Origin: Phymatolithon calcareum | Lineage: Eukaryota; Rhodophyta; Florideophyceae; Hapalidiales | DNA length: 64,000 nucleotides | Reading direction: 5' to 3' | NCBI GenBank assembly: GCA_977006965.1 | Contig: OZ345355.1 | Coordinates: forward strand, 186,001 to 250,000 | Shown here: positions 11,045 through 20,020 of the stretch, one piece after another | Layout: each line of letters begins with the position of its first letter | Numbering within the stretch: position 1 is the first letter of the stretch | The notes under the pieces: model-generated | Seen by the model: only the letters and a program-made list of their open reading frames with translations | Database searches by the model: none | Told to the model about the DNA's origin: nothing | Program-made: the position numbers and the translations under genes

Positions 11045-12196
11045 ATGCCACCGATGGGCACGATAGGGTGCATCACCGCTCTAGTCGGTCTACTTCTGCT
11101 TGCCAGCTGCCCGGCACATGCGGCGCAACTCGGCGACTGGAAGGATCTTTCCCGAAATCTCAGTTTCCTTGTATTCAGCAAGGGGCGTCCGTTCAATCCG
11201 ACCAGGAATCTCGCCTTCTGCAAACGACACACCATCAAGATTAACTTCTCGTCTTCCGTGAAGGACTATACCAAGACCTTCAACACGGCACTGGAGAATC
11301 TCAGAGCGCGCAATCCACCGGGCGGTACATTGAAACTCGGTGCGGGTCGCTTTCCAATCGGCGGTCAGATCGAAATTGGAAGTTTCACATGTCTCTTTGG
11401 GGCGGGAAGACTCAGAACGACCATTCGTGTAAAGGGCAATTCGAAACCGTTCCGCACCTCCGGTGCTGTTCGTTCCATGCACACGCAGCGAGTCACTGTG
11501 AGCGATCTCACCATCGACGGCAACCGCAAGGCGCAGCGCACGCTCACCAAGCGGGATCGGTACGGGCGTTACGGTTTCTTCTCCGAACTCACAAACTATC
11601 TCTACCTCCGTCGCGTTGGTGTGGTGAACAATTTAGGTTACGGTTTTGATCCGCATGGCAGTAAGTTGCATTGGTCGTACTATCTGCTACTGGAGAATTG
11701 TTATGCGAGAAATAATGGGTTGGATGGATTCACATTGGATCAGACGTTGTATGTGGGCGTGTTGAATTCGAGGGGCGAGAAGAATGGGAGACATGGAATG
11801 AATGTCGTCACTGGGACTAGATACTTGGTGGCTAGTGGGAATGTTTTGAAGAATAATGGGTTTGAGAGCGCGGTTGGATGCGGAATGATGGTGCAGAATA
11901 ATCAACAGTATGGTACACGGGGTATTAAGCTTGTTACTAATACTGTTGTCAATTCGCGGAAGGCAGGTATGTGTCTTAATGATGTGCGGGATGTACAGGT
12001 GGTGAGAAATAGGTTTTCGAACTCGTTTCCAAAGGCAGTTTGTTACTATCTCGATGCGGTTCGCAAGGTGCGGTTCAAGGATAACACTTGCGCCATCACA
12101 CGTGCAGGGGTGTTTCGCAAGATTGGGATTAATGAGTATGCCGTCGTTCGCATGGGTGTCGGCATCACCAAGGTTTCGAAGCGGACTAGAAAGTAA
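11045..12196 (+). CDS. Secreted parallel beta-helix protein, mannuronan C5-epimerase-like (single exon)
   Basis: This is an uninterrupted 383-residue frame from an ATG, with a signal peptide at residues 1-27 (LVGLLLLASCPAHAA). Residues ~90-370 are beta-helix coils. TIDGNRK is followed by YGFDPHG (Tyr199, Asp202, His204) and NGLDGFTLD ending in Asp232. Together with GRHGMNVVTGTR, these match the active-site strip of AlgE-type mannuronan C5-epimerases in order and spacing, including the later Asp that the paralogue at 3225 lacks. Predicted role: epimerisation or lyase-type action on a uronic-acid polymer in the cell wall or matrix. Unlike the gene at 3225 it has no intron and no Cys-rich tail; its short C-terminus is basic. 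The DRAM-like gene follows in the same direction 246 bp downstream. Fold is confident, activity probable, substrate unproven. Confidence 0.88.
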   Translation: MPPMGTIGCITALVGLLLLASCPAHAAQLGDWKDLSRNLSFLVFSKGRPFNPTRNLAFCKRHTIKINFSSSVKDYTKTFNTALENLRARNPPGGTLKLGAGRFPIGGQIEIGSFTCLFGAGRLRTTIRVKGNSKPFRTSGAVRSMHTQRVTVSDLTIDGNRKAQRTLTKRDRYGRYGFFSELTNYLYLRRVGVVNNLGYGFDPHGSKLHWSYYLLLENCYARNNGLDGFTLDQTLYVGVLNSRGEKNGRHGMNVVTGTRYLVASGNVLKNNGFESAVGCGMMVQNNQQYGTRGIKLVTNTVVNSRKAGMCLNDVRDVQVVRNRFSNSFPKAVCYYLDAVRKVRFKDNTCAITRAGVFRKIGINEYAVVRMGVGITKVSKRTRK

Positions 12197-12442
12197 GTGT
12201 CTCGTGTTCATGCGACTCGAAGAAATTCGCAGGTACAAGATCTTCTTGAATCTATAAACAAGTTAAAAACAAGCTAGGGTATGTATGCATACACAACTGT
12301 ATGTGCATGTATCTGTAGCTGTGTCACATCCCGTATGACGTATTAACTCCTCATTATTTTTCGGGGTGTACCCTCGTTGACCGACCCATCGTCCTCTTCC
12401 AGTCGCACCCAATTCTCCCGCACGTGTGGCTCCGCATTCGCA

Positions 12443-13294
12443 ATGCGTCTGCCGCCCTCCAACGGCGGAGCGCGAACGCCAACACATTCCTGTTCACGAC
12501 CAGCATCGCCATCGCTACGCTTCTGCGCGCGCCGTCTGTCCACATGGATAGTCGCGTTATCCACAACCTCGATAGTTGCAGCACTTCTCGCGACTCGATT
12601 GAACCGCCGCCGCTTCCGCATTCATCCCCTACCATACCTCTCAGACGCCGGACTATACGACCCTGAGCGCATCATCATCTCTCTCGGCTTATGTATCTCT
12701 GCGGCATTATTTATTCCCCTTGCACTCGCTCATCATTTGCACCAACGGTCGCAACTTGCACAGGCACGTGGCAAATCCGCTCTCCGCGTCCCTCTCATGC
12801 GCCCCGTACCGGCCGCGCGTGTAGCGCGATTCGGTCTTCTCGCCGGCCTCTTATTGGCGGCCGCGTTGGCGATTTTCACCTCTGTTCCGGGCTGGTTTCT
12901 GCCCCATCACGTGTTCGCAGCGGTGTTTGCCATTGCGGCGGCCGTGTGGTCGATTTCTGTTGCCGCTTTTGACGGCGCTGTGTCGGATGGCATGCCTCCG
13001 AAGGCGCAGATGCGTGTTGTGGGCGCGCTTGGTGGATTGCAGATGGCAATTGTAGTGGTGTTTTCGATTGTTTGGGTGAGCGTCATCATTGGAATGCCAT
13101 GGAAAATGAAGCCAAACAAGGATTTTCGATTTGTAATTCTTGCCGTTCTTGAGTATGTCGGAACTTCGGCATTTCTTGTCGTCATCCGAATCGTAGGTGC
13201 TCGTCTTGGTGATCAGCATATCTTTCTTGCCCTCGCACCGAAGGATAATTCGCGCTATATGTTCCGGTCTGCAAACAGTCCTGGAATCGTGTGA
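12443..13294 (+). CDS. Frag1/DRAM/Sfk1-family six-transmembrane protein
   Basis: From the first in-frame ATG (12443) the product is 283 residues. The frame is open upstream but has no earlier ATG. Six hydrophobic segments lie at about 33-53, 77-98, 127-149, 157-177, 198-219 and 228-250. Between the first two is PYLSDAGLYDPE, the family's signature (PY-I/L-S-D-x-G ... PE). Topology and length match Frag1/DRAM/Sfk1 proteins, which act in Golgi, lysosomal or plasma membranes and are linked to autophagy and lipid or GPI metabolism in animals and fungi; the function here is unknown. The 3' UTR carries AATAAA 259 bp after the stop. Two damaged copies lie at 25624 and 30801 in the duplicated units. 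Only this copy keeps the whole reading frame, so it is probably the functional one. Confidence 0.85.
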   Translation: MRLPPSNGGARTPTHSCSRPASPSLRFCARRLSTWIVALSTTSIVAALLATRLNRRRFRIHPLPYLSDAGLYDPERIIISLGLCISAALFIPLALAHHLHQRSQLAQARGKSALRVPLMRPVPAARVARFGLLAGLLLAAALAIFTSVPGWFLPHHVFAAVFAIAAAVWSISVAAFDGAVSDGMPPKAQMRVVGALGGLQMAIVVVFSIVWVSVIIGMPWKMKPNKDFRFVILAVLEYVGTSAFLVVIRIVGARLGDQHIFLALAPKDNSRYMFRSANSPGIV

Positions 13295-13552
13295 ATGGAA
13301 CGTAGAGTGGAGTAATAGAGAGGAGAATCCCACGGAATGGAGTCATTGAGGCCGATGCGTTGCGCTGAGAAGAAGGGGTTGGATGGTTGGTGTTCCCTAT
13401 TGTTTTTGATTACCTCGGCATCCCCGGTCGATACTGCGAATGACGGTTATTCGTTTGTCTGGTTTGATTGCAAATATATTTGTATTTGCGCTGCAATTTT
13501 TGTTTTGTACGGTGATGGCGTTGAAATCGACGCTTGTACGAAGTAGCGACCC

Positions 13553-13558
13553 AATAAA
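13553..13558 (+). terminator. AATAAA polyadenylation signal of the DRAM-like gene
   Basis: A canonical AATAAA sits 259 bp after the TGA stop. It is conserved in the two duplicated units (about 26469 and 32067). Confidence 0.6.
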
Positions 13559-15992
13559 CTAATTCTAACCCTGATTTAAACATCGATGCGACTCGTCATT
13601 ACTGGACACGACGATGCTAACCTTTACAGTGAGTCGTCGAACGAATGCTCTGAGGTTCAATTCAACCGAACATTCTGGTGGCAGGACACAAATGGCTTGA
13701 GTTACGTCTCTGCCATACACGAAAGACCACTGATATAACTATAGAAAAGAGGTTAATGAATACTTCAACAAAAATAGTAATGTGTGTTGGCGTTTCCTAC
13801 GCAGAGTCAGTACAGTAGCTCCCTGGTGAGCGGTTGCGTTCGGTCATCTTTGCGTTCCCCTCTTGTAAACAGTGCAAAAAAAGAGACATCTGCATGTTGT
13901 AATCACTGGGAGTGAAAAGATAAGGTTGTGTTTATCCTGATATGGGGTGATCTCTCTCCATGCGAAGATGAAATGCTCTCTACTAAAATTACGAAGGGGG
14001 AACTACTTAAGTAGGCTTCCGATTGCCTTCCAGCTATGGGCTTTGGTGGAAGCATATTGCGTGCTTCCTGCTCGCAGAACCTATGCTGGAATTTAGGTCG
14101 CCTATTCCTGCAGCTTGTGGTGCCGCTACATCATTGCGTGTCTGCAATGTGCATAAACGTAAAGCATGCAGTTTTTGTAACGCTATTTCTCACGCACGTG
14201 GGAATTTACATCTTGTGTGTTTCCTCAACTTCGACAAGTTCAGGAATGCAAATTTGCATTCCTGAATATATTGAACCTCATGTTTATGTACTCGGCAAGG
14301 TCCCTGGACACATTGCAGGAACATGAGAGGGTTCGTGTCGCGATTATGTGGCAATCATGGCCAGTCTGCATTTCAGAGGACGGCTATCCATTATTGATAC
14401 AGTATTTGCACTGTTTCATTCAGGAAAGCCTCCACTTTGCGTACCTCATCCACAGCTGAACATCAGGGGCAGCAATGGGTGAGGTACGTCATTCCTTTCT
14501 GTTTTGCTTCTCAATGTTGTATTCCTGATTGTCCCTATTTGGGGAGGCACTCGACGTGATGACGCACTTCTTCCAAGGTCACGTTGATCTTCTGCTTTTT
14601 ATTCTTCGGTTATGTTGCATTTTTCGAAACTGTACATGGCTCGCTCAACAGTACTTGGCTGGACACTATGTATATTTTGATCTATCATTCGCAATCATAC
14701 ACCACGAAGTAGTTCTTGTGTGGCCAGCACAGCACTAGCCCGCAGAGCGAGGCGAACTGAACTGAGTATTGTGCAATACCTTCGGTACAAGTCTAGATTT
14801 ACTTATGTACCCGATGCCCCCTCTCTCCGTCTTTTTATGTAGACACCGCTGAATTACATATTTTAGGCTTCCTCACACCCTTGGCTACATCTACAGAAAA
14901 TGCATTGCCATGTACTTGTTTAGTACTGTAATTTTCTCTGTGGCTACCGTATTGTTACACTCGACATTAATTTTCTCAGTAGCGGCAAGCAGATTCTTGA
15001 GATTCCTACTCTAGCGTACAAAGTGGCTCGACGCTGTCCGAAGCATTCGCATATTCATCTCCAACAGGGACGCATGGAACAGCAGCATTTTAGAATTCTC
15101 ACTCCTTTTTGCTGATGATTCAGAACTCATAAAAAATAGATTTTAACACACGTAACGTAATGGCGGCGTTTTCGACAATATTCACCTTCACATTAGAAGA
15201 CGCAAGAGCAACTGTAAAATATTCGCTCGGCACAGACCCAATCAAAGATCTTTGCTTCTTGTGAGAATGATTATATTTTCGATTTGCGAAGTCCACCCAG
15301 AACAGTAACCATGATATCGCTTTTTTGTATTGGAGAGACTTGTGACAGACGGACGTTTTTATAAAATGGGCTACAGCGTTTTCGTAATTCGAGCAATGTC
15401 AAGGCACTTCCCTATTCTCTAGAAGCAATGTTGTTGCGATCAATCACCATGATTAGTATCCCCCGCAGTGGACATAGCTCGGAGAAACAGACGTTTAGAT
15501 GGAGGGCCATCATGCGAACAGTTCGATAGCATCTGTGACAGAGGAAGGCCTGACCTTCAGAATCTGCCTGAATCCGAGTTTCAGATTATTGCTTTTACAG
15601 TGTTTACAGAACTGTGAACACTTTATCACTAAGAGTAGCGTTGTTTTTATTCGGGAGACGAATTCCAATCGACCCTCCACCATGCTCTATCCATTATCAT
15701 TGTAGCCTCTGCCTATTTTTCCGGTATTGTCCTAGCACAAAAACTGATGTCCCGCATTTTTTTGATGACCCATCTCATTAAGCGGCATAAATTGAACGAT
15801 CGCCTGGTCTCTGCGAAAAGCGCCATCCGGATACTTTTCATAGGCTGATCGTTCGTACAAGAAAACAATACACCTCAAAATGTCTCTGAAATAGTCAATA
15901 TACTATACACAATAATATTGTAATTGTTTATTATTGCTCTCAAAGCTACACTAAACCATGATATAGTATGACGGAGAGTCCACTGGAATTGG
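13559..15992. other. Intergenic part of the duplicated unit
   Basis: Frames at about 14023-14459 and 14529-14738 recur in the other copies only as far as the DNA itself is conserved, lack ATG starts in part, and drift in frame. I see no supported gene. The only structure is the palindrome at 14239. Confidence 0.4.
14239..14266. repeat. Perfect 28-bp palindrome
   Basis: TTCAGGAATGCAAA followed immediately by its exact reverse complement. It is conserved in copy 3 (32572-32599) and deleted together with about 20 flanking bases in copy 2 (junction near 26957). Confidence 0.9.
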
Positions 15993-15999
15993 TATATAA
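15993..15999 (+). promoter_or_regulatory. TATA box of the small secreted-protein gene
   Basis: TATATAA about 92 bp upstream of the ATG at 16091. It is identical in position and sequence in the paralogue (29234-29240). Confidence 0.55.
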
Positions 16000-16090
16000 G
16001 AAACTGAAAACACATTTCAAAAGTGCCTGTAGTAACGACCATCTAGAACTCGGGTATCACAAGGTAACGCACTTCCATCGCTTTATCAAA

Positions 16091-16486
16091 ATGTTGAATA
16101 CCAATATCTTCTTCGTATTCACGATATCGGCTCTACTTTGGGCGTTCGGGACATGCGTGCCACTGTTGTCACCTGAAAGCGTCCGAGGAAGCTTAACTGC
16201 GAAAAATATGGCAATAGCTGCAATGTCGGACCGAGCACTGATATTTCGCACTGGGGCTAGACTTGGACCAAAAGCCGCGAAAGGGAGAAGAACGCCGCTG
16301 AAGCAAACATCTGGAAGAAAGACAAAGACAAATAGTGAACTGGCTATAGAATTCGCCAAGGAGATGGGGAAGAGCTTTGTGAAAGAATTTTTTAAGGAAT
16401 TATTCAAGAACAACGAGAATGAAAATCAGACTGGCAATGTCGGAGTCCCGACGCCAACTCCAAAACCGCTCCCATTTTTATCCTAA
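16091..16486 (+). CDS. Small secreted protein with amphipathic helix, copy A
   Basis: Residues 1-22 form a clear signal peptide (FFVFTISALLWAFGTC), so I start at 16091 rather than at the upstream ATG at 15968, which would lie before or at the predicted transcription start after the TATA box at 15993. The 131-residue product has a basic stretch at 61-80 (K/R-rich, dibasic sites), a predicted amphipathic helix at 82-106 in which F, V, L and I alternate with K and E, an NQT sequon near 112, and a Pro-rich tail (TPTPKPLPF). AATAAA follows at 16592. No family recognised. The architecture (signal, basic pro-region, amphipathic helix) resembles precursors of membrane-active host-defence peptides, which is inference. 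A paralogue at 29332 differs only by amino-acid-changing substitutions. There is no copy in unit 3, which is truncated before this point. Confidence 0.7.
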   Translation: MLNTNIFFVFTISALLWAFGTCVPLLSPESVRGSLTAKNMAIAAMSDRALIFRTGARLGPKAAKGRRTPLKQTSGRKTKTNSELAIEFAKEMGKSFVKEFFKELFKNNENENQTGNVGVPTPTPKPLPFLS

Positions 16487-16591
16487 AAAGTGTGACAAAT
16501 ATCAGTCCTGCATATTGTAGGAAGCATGTTTTGCTAGCAGCAACTACTGACTCTAAAGTACTATACTTACACAAAGCTTGTGATCAGCATC

Positions 16592-16597
16592 AATAAA
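16592..16597 (+). terminator. AATAAA signal of the small secreted-protein gene
   Basis: AATAAA 106 bp after the stop, conserved in the paralogue (about 29830). Confidence 0.55.
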
Positions 16598-17213
16598 GCG
16601 AAAGCTCGCTAAACTTCTCTTCACACCAACATGGCCACTTTCGCTAACTGCTCTAAGTTAGCACACAACAGTCTCCTTCATTCGAATCTCTCATCTAATG
16701 AGAGCTCTGGTAAGTCGCGTGCACTAGTACTCATTTTCTGGAGTCATCTTCAATGATGTCCAAGAGCAGAAATATAAAGTTCATATTCTGTTAGATAGCG
16801 GAATTCACTGTCGGCTTGCAGTACATCCTCGCCATAGCATATGTGAATCGATCAATTCTTGCACTCGACGAAAATGCAGTAGTTTTACTCTATAAAGAGC
16901 TCGAATTCATGTGTTCTCAAACTTTTCGAGCTCCCTGCAACTTTTTTGCCTCTCTCAGCATTTATCTACCCCCAGCGACGTGTATAATTCTTTCTCCTTG
17001 CCTACTCTCCGGAAAGTCCACTCAAGCCTTATAGGCGACGCTCTGCATAATTTCTATATACATGCTAGCAAAACAAGCCTTCACGCACTTCGATTCCTGA
17101 CAGGAACATGCAGGTCATGGGCGTCAGGTACCAGGAATTTCATTAAGTTGAAAATGTTGATGCATTTGGCTGAACGGCACAGTATGTTTACATACTGTAC
17201 AGAGCTTGTGGCT

Positions 17214-17260
17214 CGTGACGAATGACACGGCATAGTGAGAATGCCGTGTCATTCGTCACG
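17214..17260. repeat. Perfect hairpin, 20-bp arms and 7-bp loop
   Basis: The arms at 17214-17233 and 17241-17260 (CGTGACGAATGACACGGCAT and its inverse) are exact complements. In copy 2 (about 30674-30720) the arms carry several C-to-T and G-to-A changes, so pairing is partly lost there. Confidence 0.9.
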
Positions 17261-17283
17261 CAATTGCGTGCCATGTTCAATTC

Positions 17284-17835
17284 ATGGTGTTAAAGCCTTC
17301 AAGTTTGACTGAGCTCCTTTCGTGCTACGTAGAAATTGTGCTTCGGGAGAAGTTTGTGCTCATGAACTTCGCACTTACCAGGGTTTGTGTTCCAGAGTTC
17401 TCGTCTGTATGCTTGGATGGTATTTCTAGAAATATCTCGCATGCTTCCCGCTCACTGTTTGCAGACAGTCGGATAGGATGTTGCGATGATACTGAGCCCG
17501 CACCTGAAATGAATTCTGTAGAACAATTCGCGATTATTCTGGGGAGAGATCTGAAGGCGGCGTCCACATTTGAGTACCCTCGGTTTTCTCATTTTTCCAA
17601 AAGAAACCTGTATAAGGATTTCAGAACAGTGAAAGAAGGAAAAAGTGGGCGCTCTTGTTGGAAGAGCGTAGAGTACATTTCACAAAGTGCCCTTGACATT
17701 GGGAGGTCAAGTTCCACCCTTGAAAGAAGTGATTGCCATTTGCTGCATAGTGTTGGTGAAACTTACCAGCCCTATGATCCAAAAGTGTTTGCTTATGCAA
17801 GGATGATAACGAGCTCCATTCATCACGTGCTCTGA
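17284..17835 (+). CDS. Hypothetical 183-residue frame spanning the end of unit copy 1
   Basis: Open frame from an ATG, 183 residues, no recognised domain, signal peptide or membrane segment. Its first 19 codons lie in the duplicated unit and the rest in unique DNA after the duplication breakpoint. In copy 2 the ATG is replaced by AAG. The unique part shows ordinary composition but no other evidence. It may be chance. Confidence 0.2.
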   Translation: MVLKPSSLTELLSCYVEIVLREKFVLMNFALTRVCVPEFSSVCLDGISRNISHASRSLFADSRIGCCDDTEPAPEMNSVEQFAIILGRDLKAASTFEYPRFSHFSKRNLYKDFRTVKEGKSGRSCWKSVEYISQSALDIGRSSSTLERSDCHLLHSVGETYQPYDPKVFAYARMITSSIHHVL

Positions 17836-18389
17836 ATTGGTGCCGCTCGGGCGAAACCACACAAAAATATTCCGCTCGTCTGGGAGTGTAATGTTCCATA
17901 AAAATAACCAAATTTATACAGATCAATACAGTAGAGGAAGTTCCATCGATCATACAATTGGGCAGAGCTCGTCCGCTTGCACAATTTTCCGATGCATGAC
18001 ACGGCGGGTTGTGAAGGACGAAATATATTTACCGCACTTGGCATGGGTATTCATATACGTCGCGGTGTACCGAGAAGGGAATACACTGCCCGAAATTAAT
18101 ATAACACACCTTGGCATGAGTTCTCTCTTGTAGCCATGGTGACTCCTAGTGCCACTATTGTCGTCGCACTGCATGTATAGTCTTCTTTTCCAACGCAGTG
18201 ACTAACCTAATTTAGTGAACCCCCATGGAGTCAAACAGTAAATCAAGTTTGCTTGTATAGCACATATTTTTCGTCCGCAGTAAGTTAGCGCCACCTCTAT
18301 CTTTCTCAGTCTCTCGCAGCAAATAACAACGCTCAGTAGCCAGTAGACTCACCGTGCTTCTCGATAACCTTCATGCACCGGTCAGGCAT
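17836..18389. other. No supported gene
   Basis: Unique sequence between the first unit and the Tc1-like transposon. Nothing recognised. Confidence 0.4.
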
Positions 18390-19275
18390 CTATCCAATCA
18401 GCTTCCGAAGCGTTTCCAGTCCGATACGATCCCAGGATGCTTGAATCACTTCGATGAGGTCGTCCTCGTACTCAAACTGACGAAAATCCTTGTAAACATC
18501 ACGCGCAACGATGCCCCAGAGGTTCTCTATTGGGTTCAGATCGGGACTACGCGATGGCCAATTCATAAGGCTGATCCCTGCTTCAAAGAAGTACTCATCT
18601 GTGTACCTCGCTGTGTGCACCGGCGCGTTATCCTGCTGGAATCTCCAGTCCCCACCGTAGCACGATTCCACAAAAGGTTCCAGATGATCCTCAAGCAGCT
18701 GCACGTACCTTTGCGCATTCATTGCGTTCGGCACGAATACTAATTCGGGCTTTCCGCGCCACGAAAACCACCCCAGACTATAAACCTCCCCCGCCTTGCT
18801 GCCGACGGGAAAAGTATTCTTCAGGGACCCTTTTGCCGGCCCCAATAGTACCCGAAACCGTCTGGGCCGTCCAAACAAAATCGCTTCTCATCAGAAAAGA
18901 TTTTCCTGGTCCACTGCGAGCGGCTCAGGCGAAGATGAAGGCGGGCCCACTTGTCACGCTGATCCTTGTGCCTAGAGGTAAGGCTTAGAGCCCGTTTCAT
19001 TCGCCTAAACTACAAGTACTTAGTATTGCTAAGGACGCACTCCGACGGGTAAATAATACATGTCTCGGAGCACCCGAGCCGTCATTTGTGAATCAGAAGC
19101 CTTCCGAATGGCTGCCCGAGCAGCCTGGTCAGACAGATTTCGGGGCCTCCCCGCTTTTTTCCGTCGAAAATGGCCAGGGAACTTGTTCAGAAAGTTCGAG
19201 ACGACTTTTCGGTGCCGTTTCGCTTGCACCGCAATGGCCCTCTTGCTCAAGCCGTTGGAGTCAGAAAAAAATAGG
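18390..19275 (-). mobile_element. Tc1/mariner-type transposon, transposase broken by frameshifts
   Basis: Read on the minus strand, 19275-19029 encodes the N-terminal helix-turn-helix half (KRHRKVVSNFLN, KKAGRPRNLSDQA, RKASDSQMTAR). After frame changes comes FSDEKRFCLDGPDG with the first catalytic Asp (near 18890), then GGFRG/GWFSWRGKPELVF. Last is QQDNAPVHTA with the second Asp, and WPSRSPDLNPIENLWG with the catalytic Glu. Thirty-four residues separate the second Asp and the Glu, the DD34E of Tc1 elements. At least two frameshifts and stops separate these blocks. I could not find convincing terminal inverted repeats, though a GTACG-rich stretch near 19280-19310 may be one end. Confidence 0.88.
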
Positions 19276-19398
19276 GGCTATCGTACATTTTGTCGTACAC
19301 TGCGAGTAAACAAAAACCTAGCGAGCCATATTTGGGCTAGTACGTAGAGCAATGAATAGACGATTAAAGGACTACCGGTCCTTTAACGCGATTCCCGC

Positions 19399-19809
19399 TG
19401 TCGTGCAAAGCCCTATGGAGATGTTTGTCGATCGGGGTATTCCAGCCCCCTTTCCGCGATAGCACGGCAGGGCGAAGTCGGACGCGCGCTGTAGTTGCGG
19501 CTTGTAGGATCGCACGCGCGTACGGCTGAGAAAGGAAGTAAAGAGAGAGAGAACGAGAGAGAAAGACGAGAAACAAGCGAAAGGTATAGGTTTTATCTGT
19601 CGATTTGCGTTGCGTAACGGTAATGGCGACGAACAGACCTGCACTCGGGAACAGGCAACGTCGGAAGCGGAATCCCAGAGCCCGAAAACCTCCTTCGTTT
19701 CTCTCCTCCATCGACGGCCACTACGACAATAAGAACAGTGGCATACAGTAGACTGCTTACAGAATGGGGAAAAATAGAGGGAAGCGGGATCACGGAGCAT
19801 TGCAGCACA
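19399..19809 (-). repeat. 3' LTR of the gypsy element
   Basis: About 411 bp matching 25147-25545. Shared landmarks are TTGTCGATCGGGGTATTC, GTAGTTGCGGCTTGTAGGA, AGGAAGTAAAGAGAGAG and GGGATCACGGAGCATTGCA. Confidence 0.9.
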
Positions 19810-19810
19810 G

Positions 19811-19825
19811 GGCACCCTCCTCAAA
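19811..19825 (-). other. Candidate polypurine tract
   Basis: On the minus strand GAGGAGGGTG lies immediately before the 3' LTR, where plus-strand priming of an LTR element is expected. Confidence 0.4.
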
Positions 19826-20020
19826 GGGCGAGCACGCTGAGCCTCATATTATATGAGGAATTATGAGGTCCATATTTAGCTCCCGGGGTCGGAACGATGG
19901 CCCTTGCGCGACCGCGGATCGTCCCGAACCTCAATTGCAAGTCTGCTTACGGGAATTGAAAAATCGAAAACGCGCCGCCGGAGAACCCCTTAAATCAGCC
20001 CAAAAACGGAATAATAGCGC

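Larger units (their letters stand above)
12625..17339. repeat. Segmental duplication, unit copy 1
   Basis: About 4.7 kb recurring at 25624-30799 and 30800-34677 with a few percent divergence. It begins in codon ~62 of the DRAM-like gene (TCCCCTACCATAC) and ends at TACGTAGAAATTGT. It contains most of the DRAM-like gene, a non-coding middle, the small secreted-protein gene and a hairpin. At the four sites where other copies carry an insertion (positions equivalent to 28827, 30059, 31260 and 33684) this copy is empty. Confidence 0.9.

Noticed and set aside
13337-13546. 69-codon frame conserved in all three duplicated units
   Set aside because: It lies in the 3' UTR of the DRAM-like gene before AATAAA, and its conservation is no greater than that of the surrounding DNA.
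14023-14738. Frames of 68-96 codons after the DRAM-like gene, repeated in copies 2 and 3
   Set aside because: Several lack ATG, overlapping frames are equally long, and there is no domain or selection signal.
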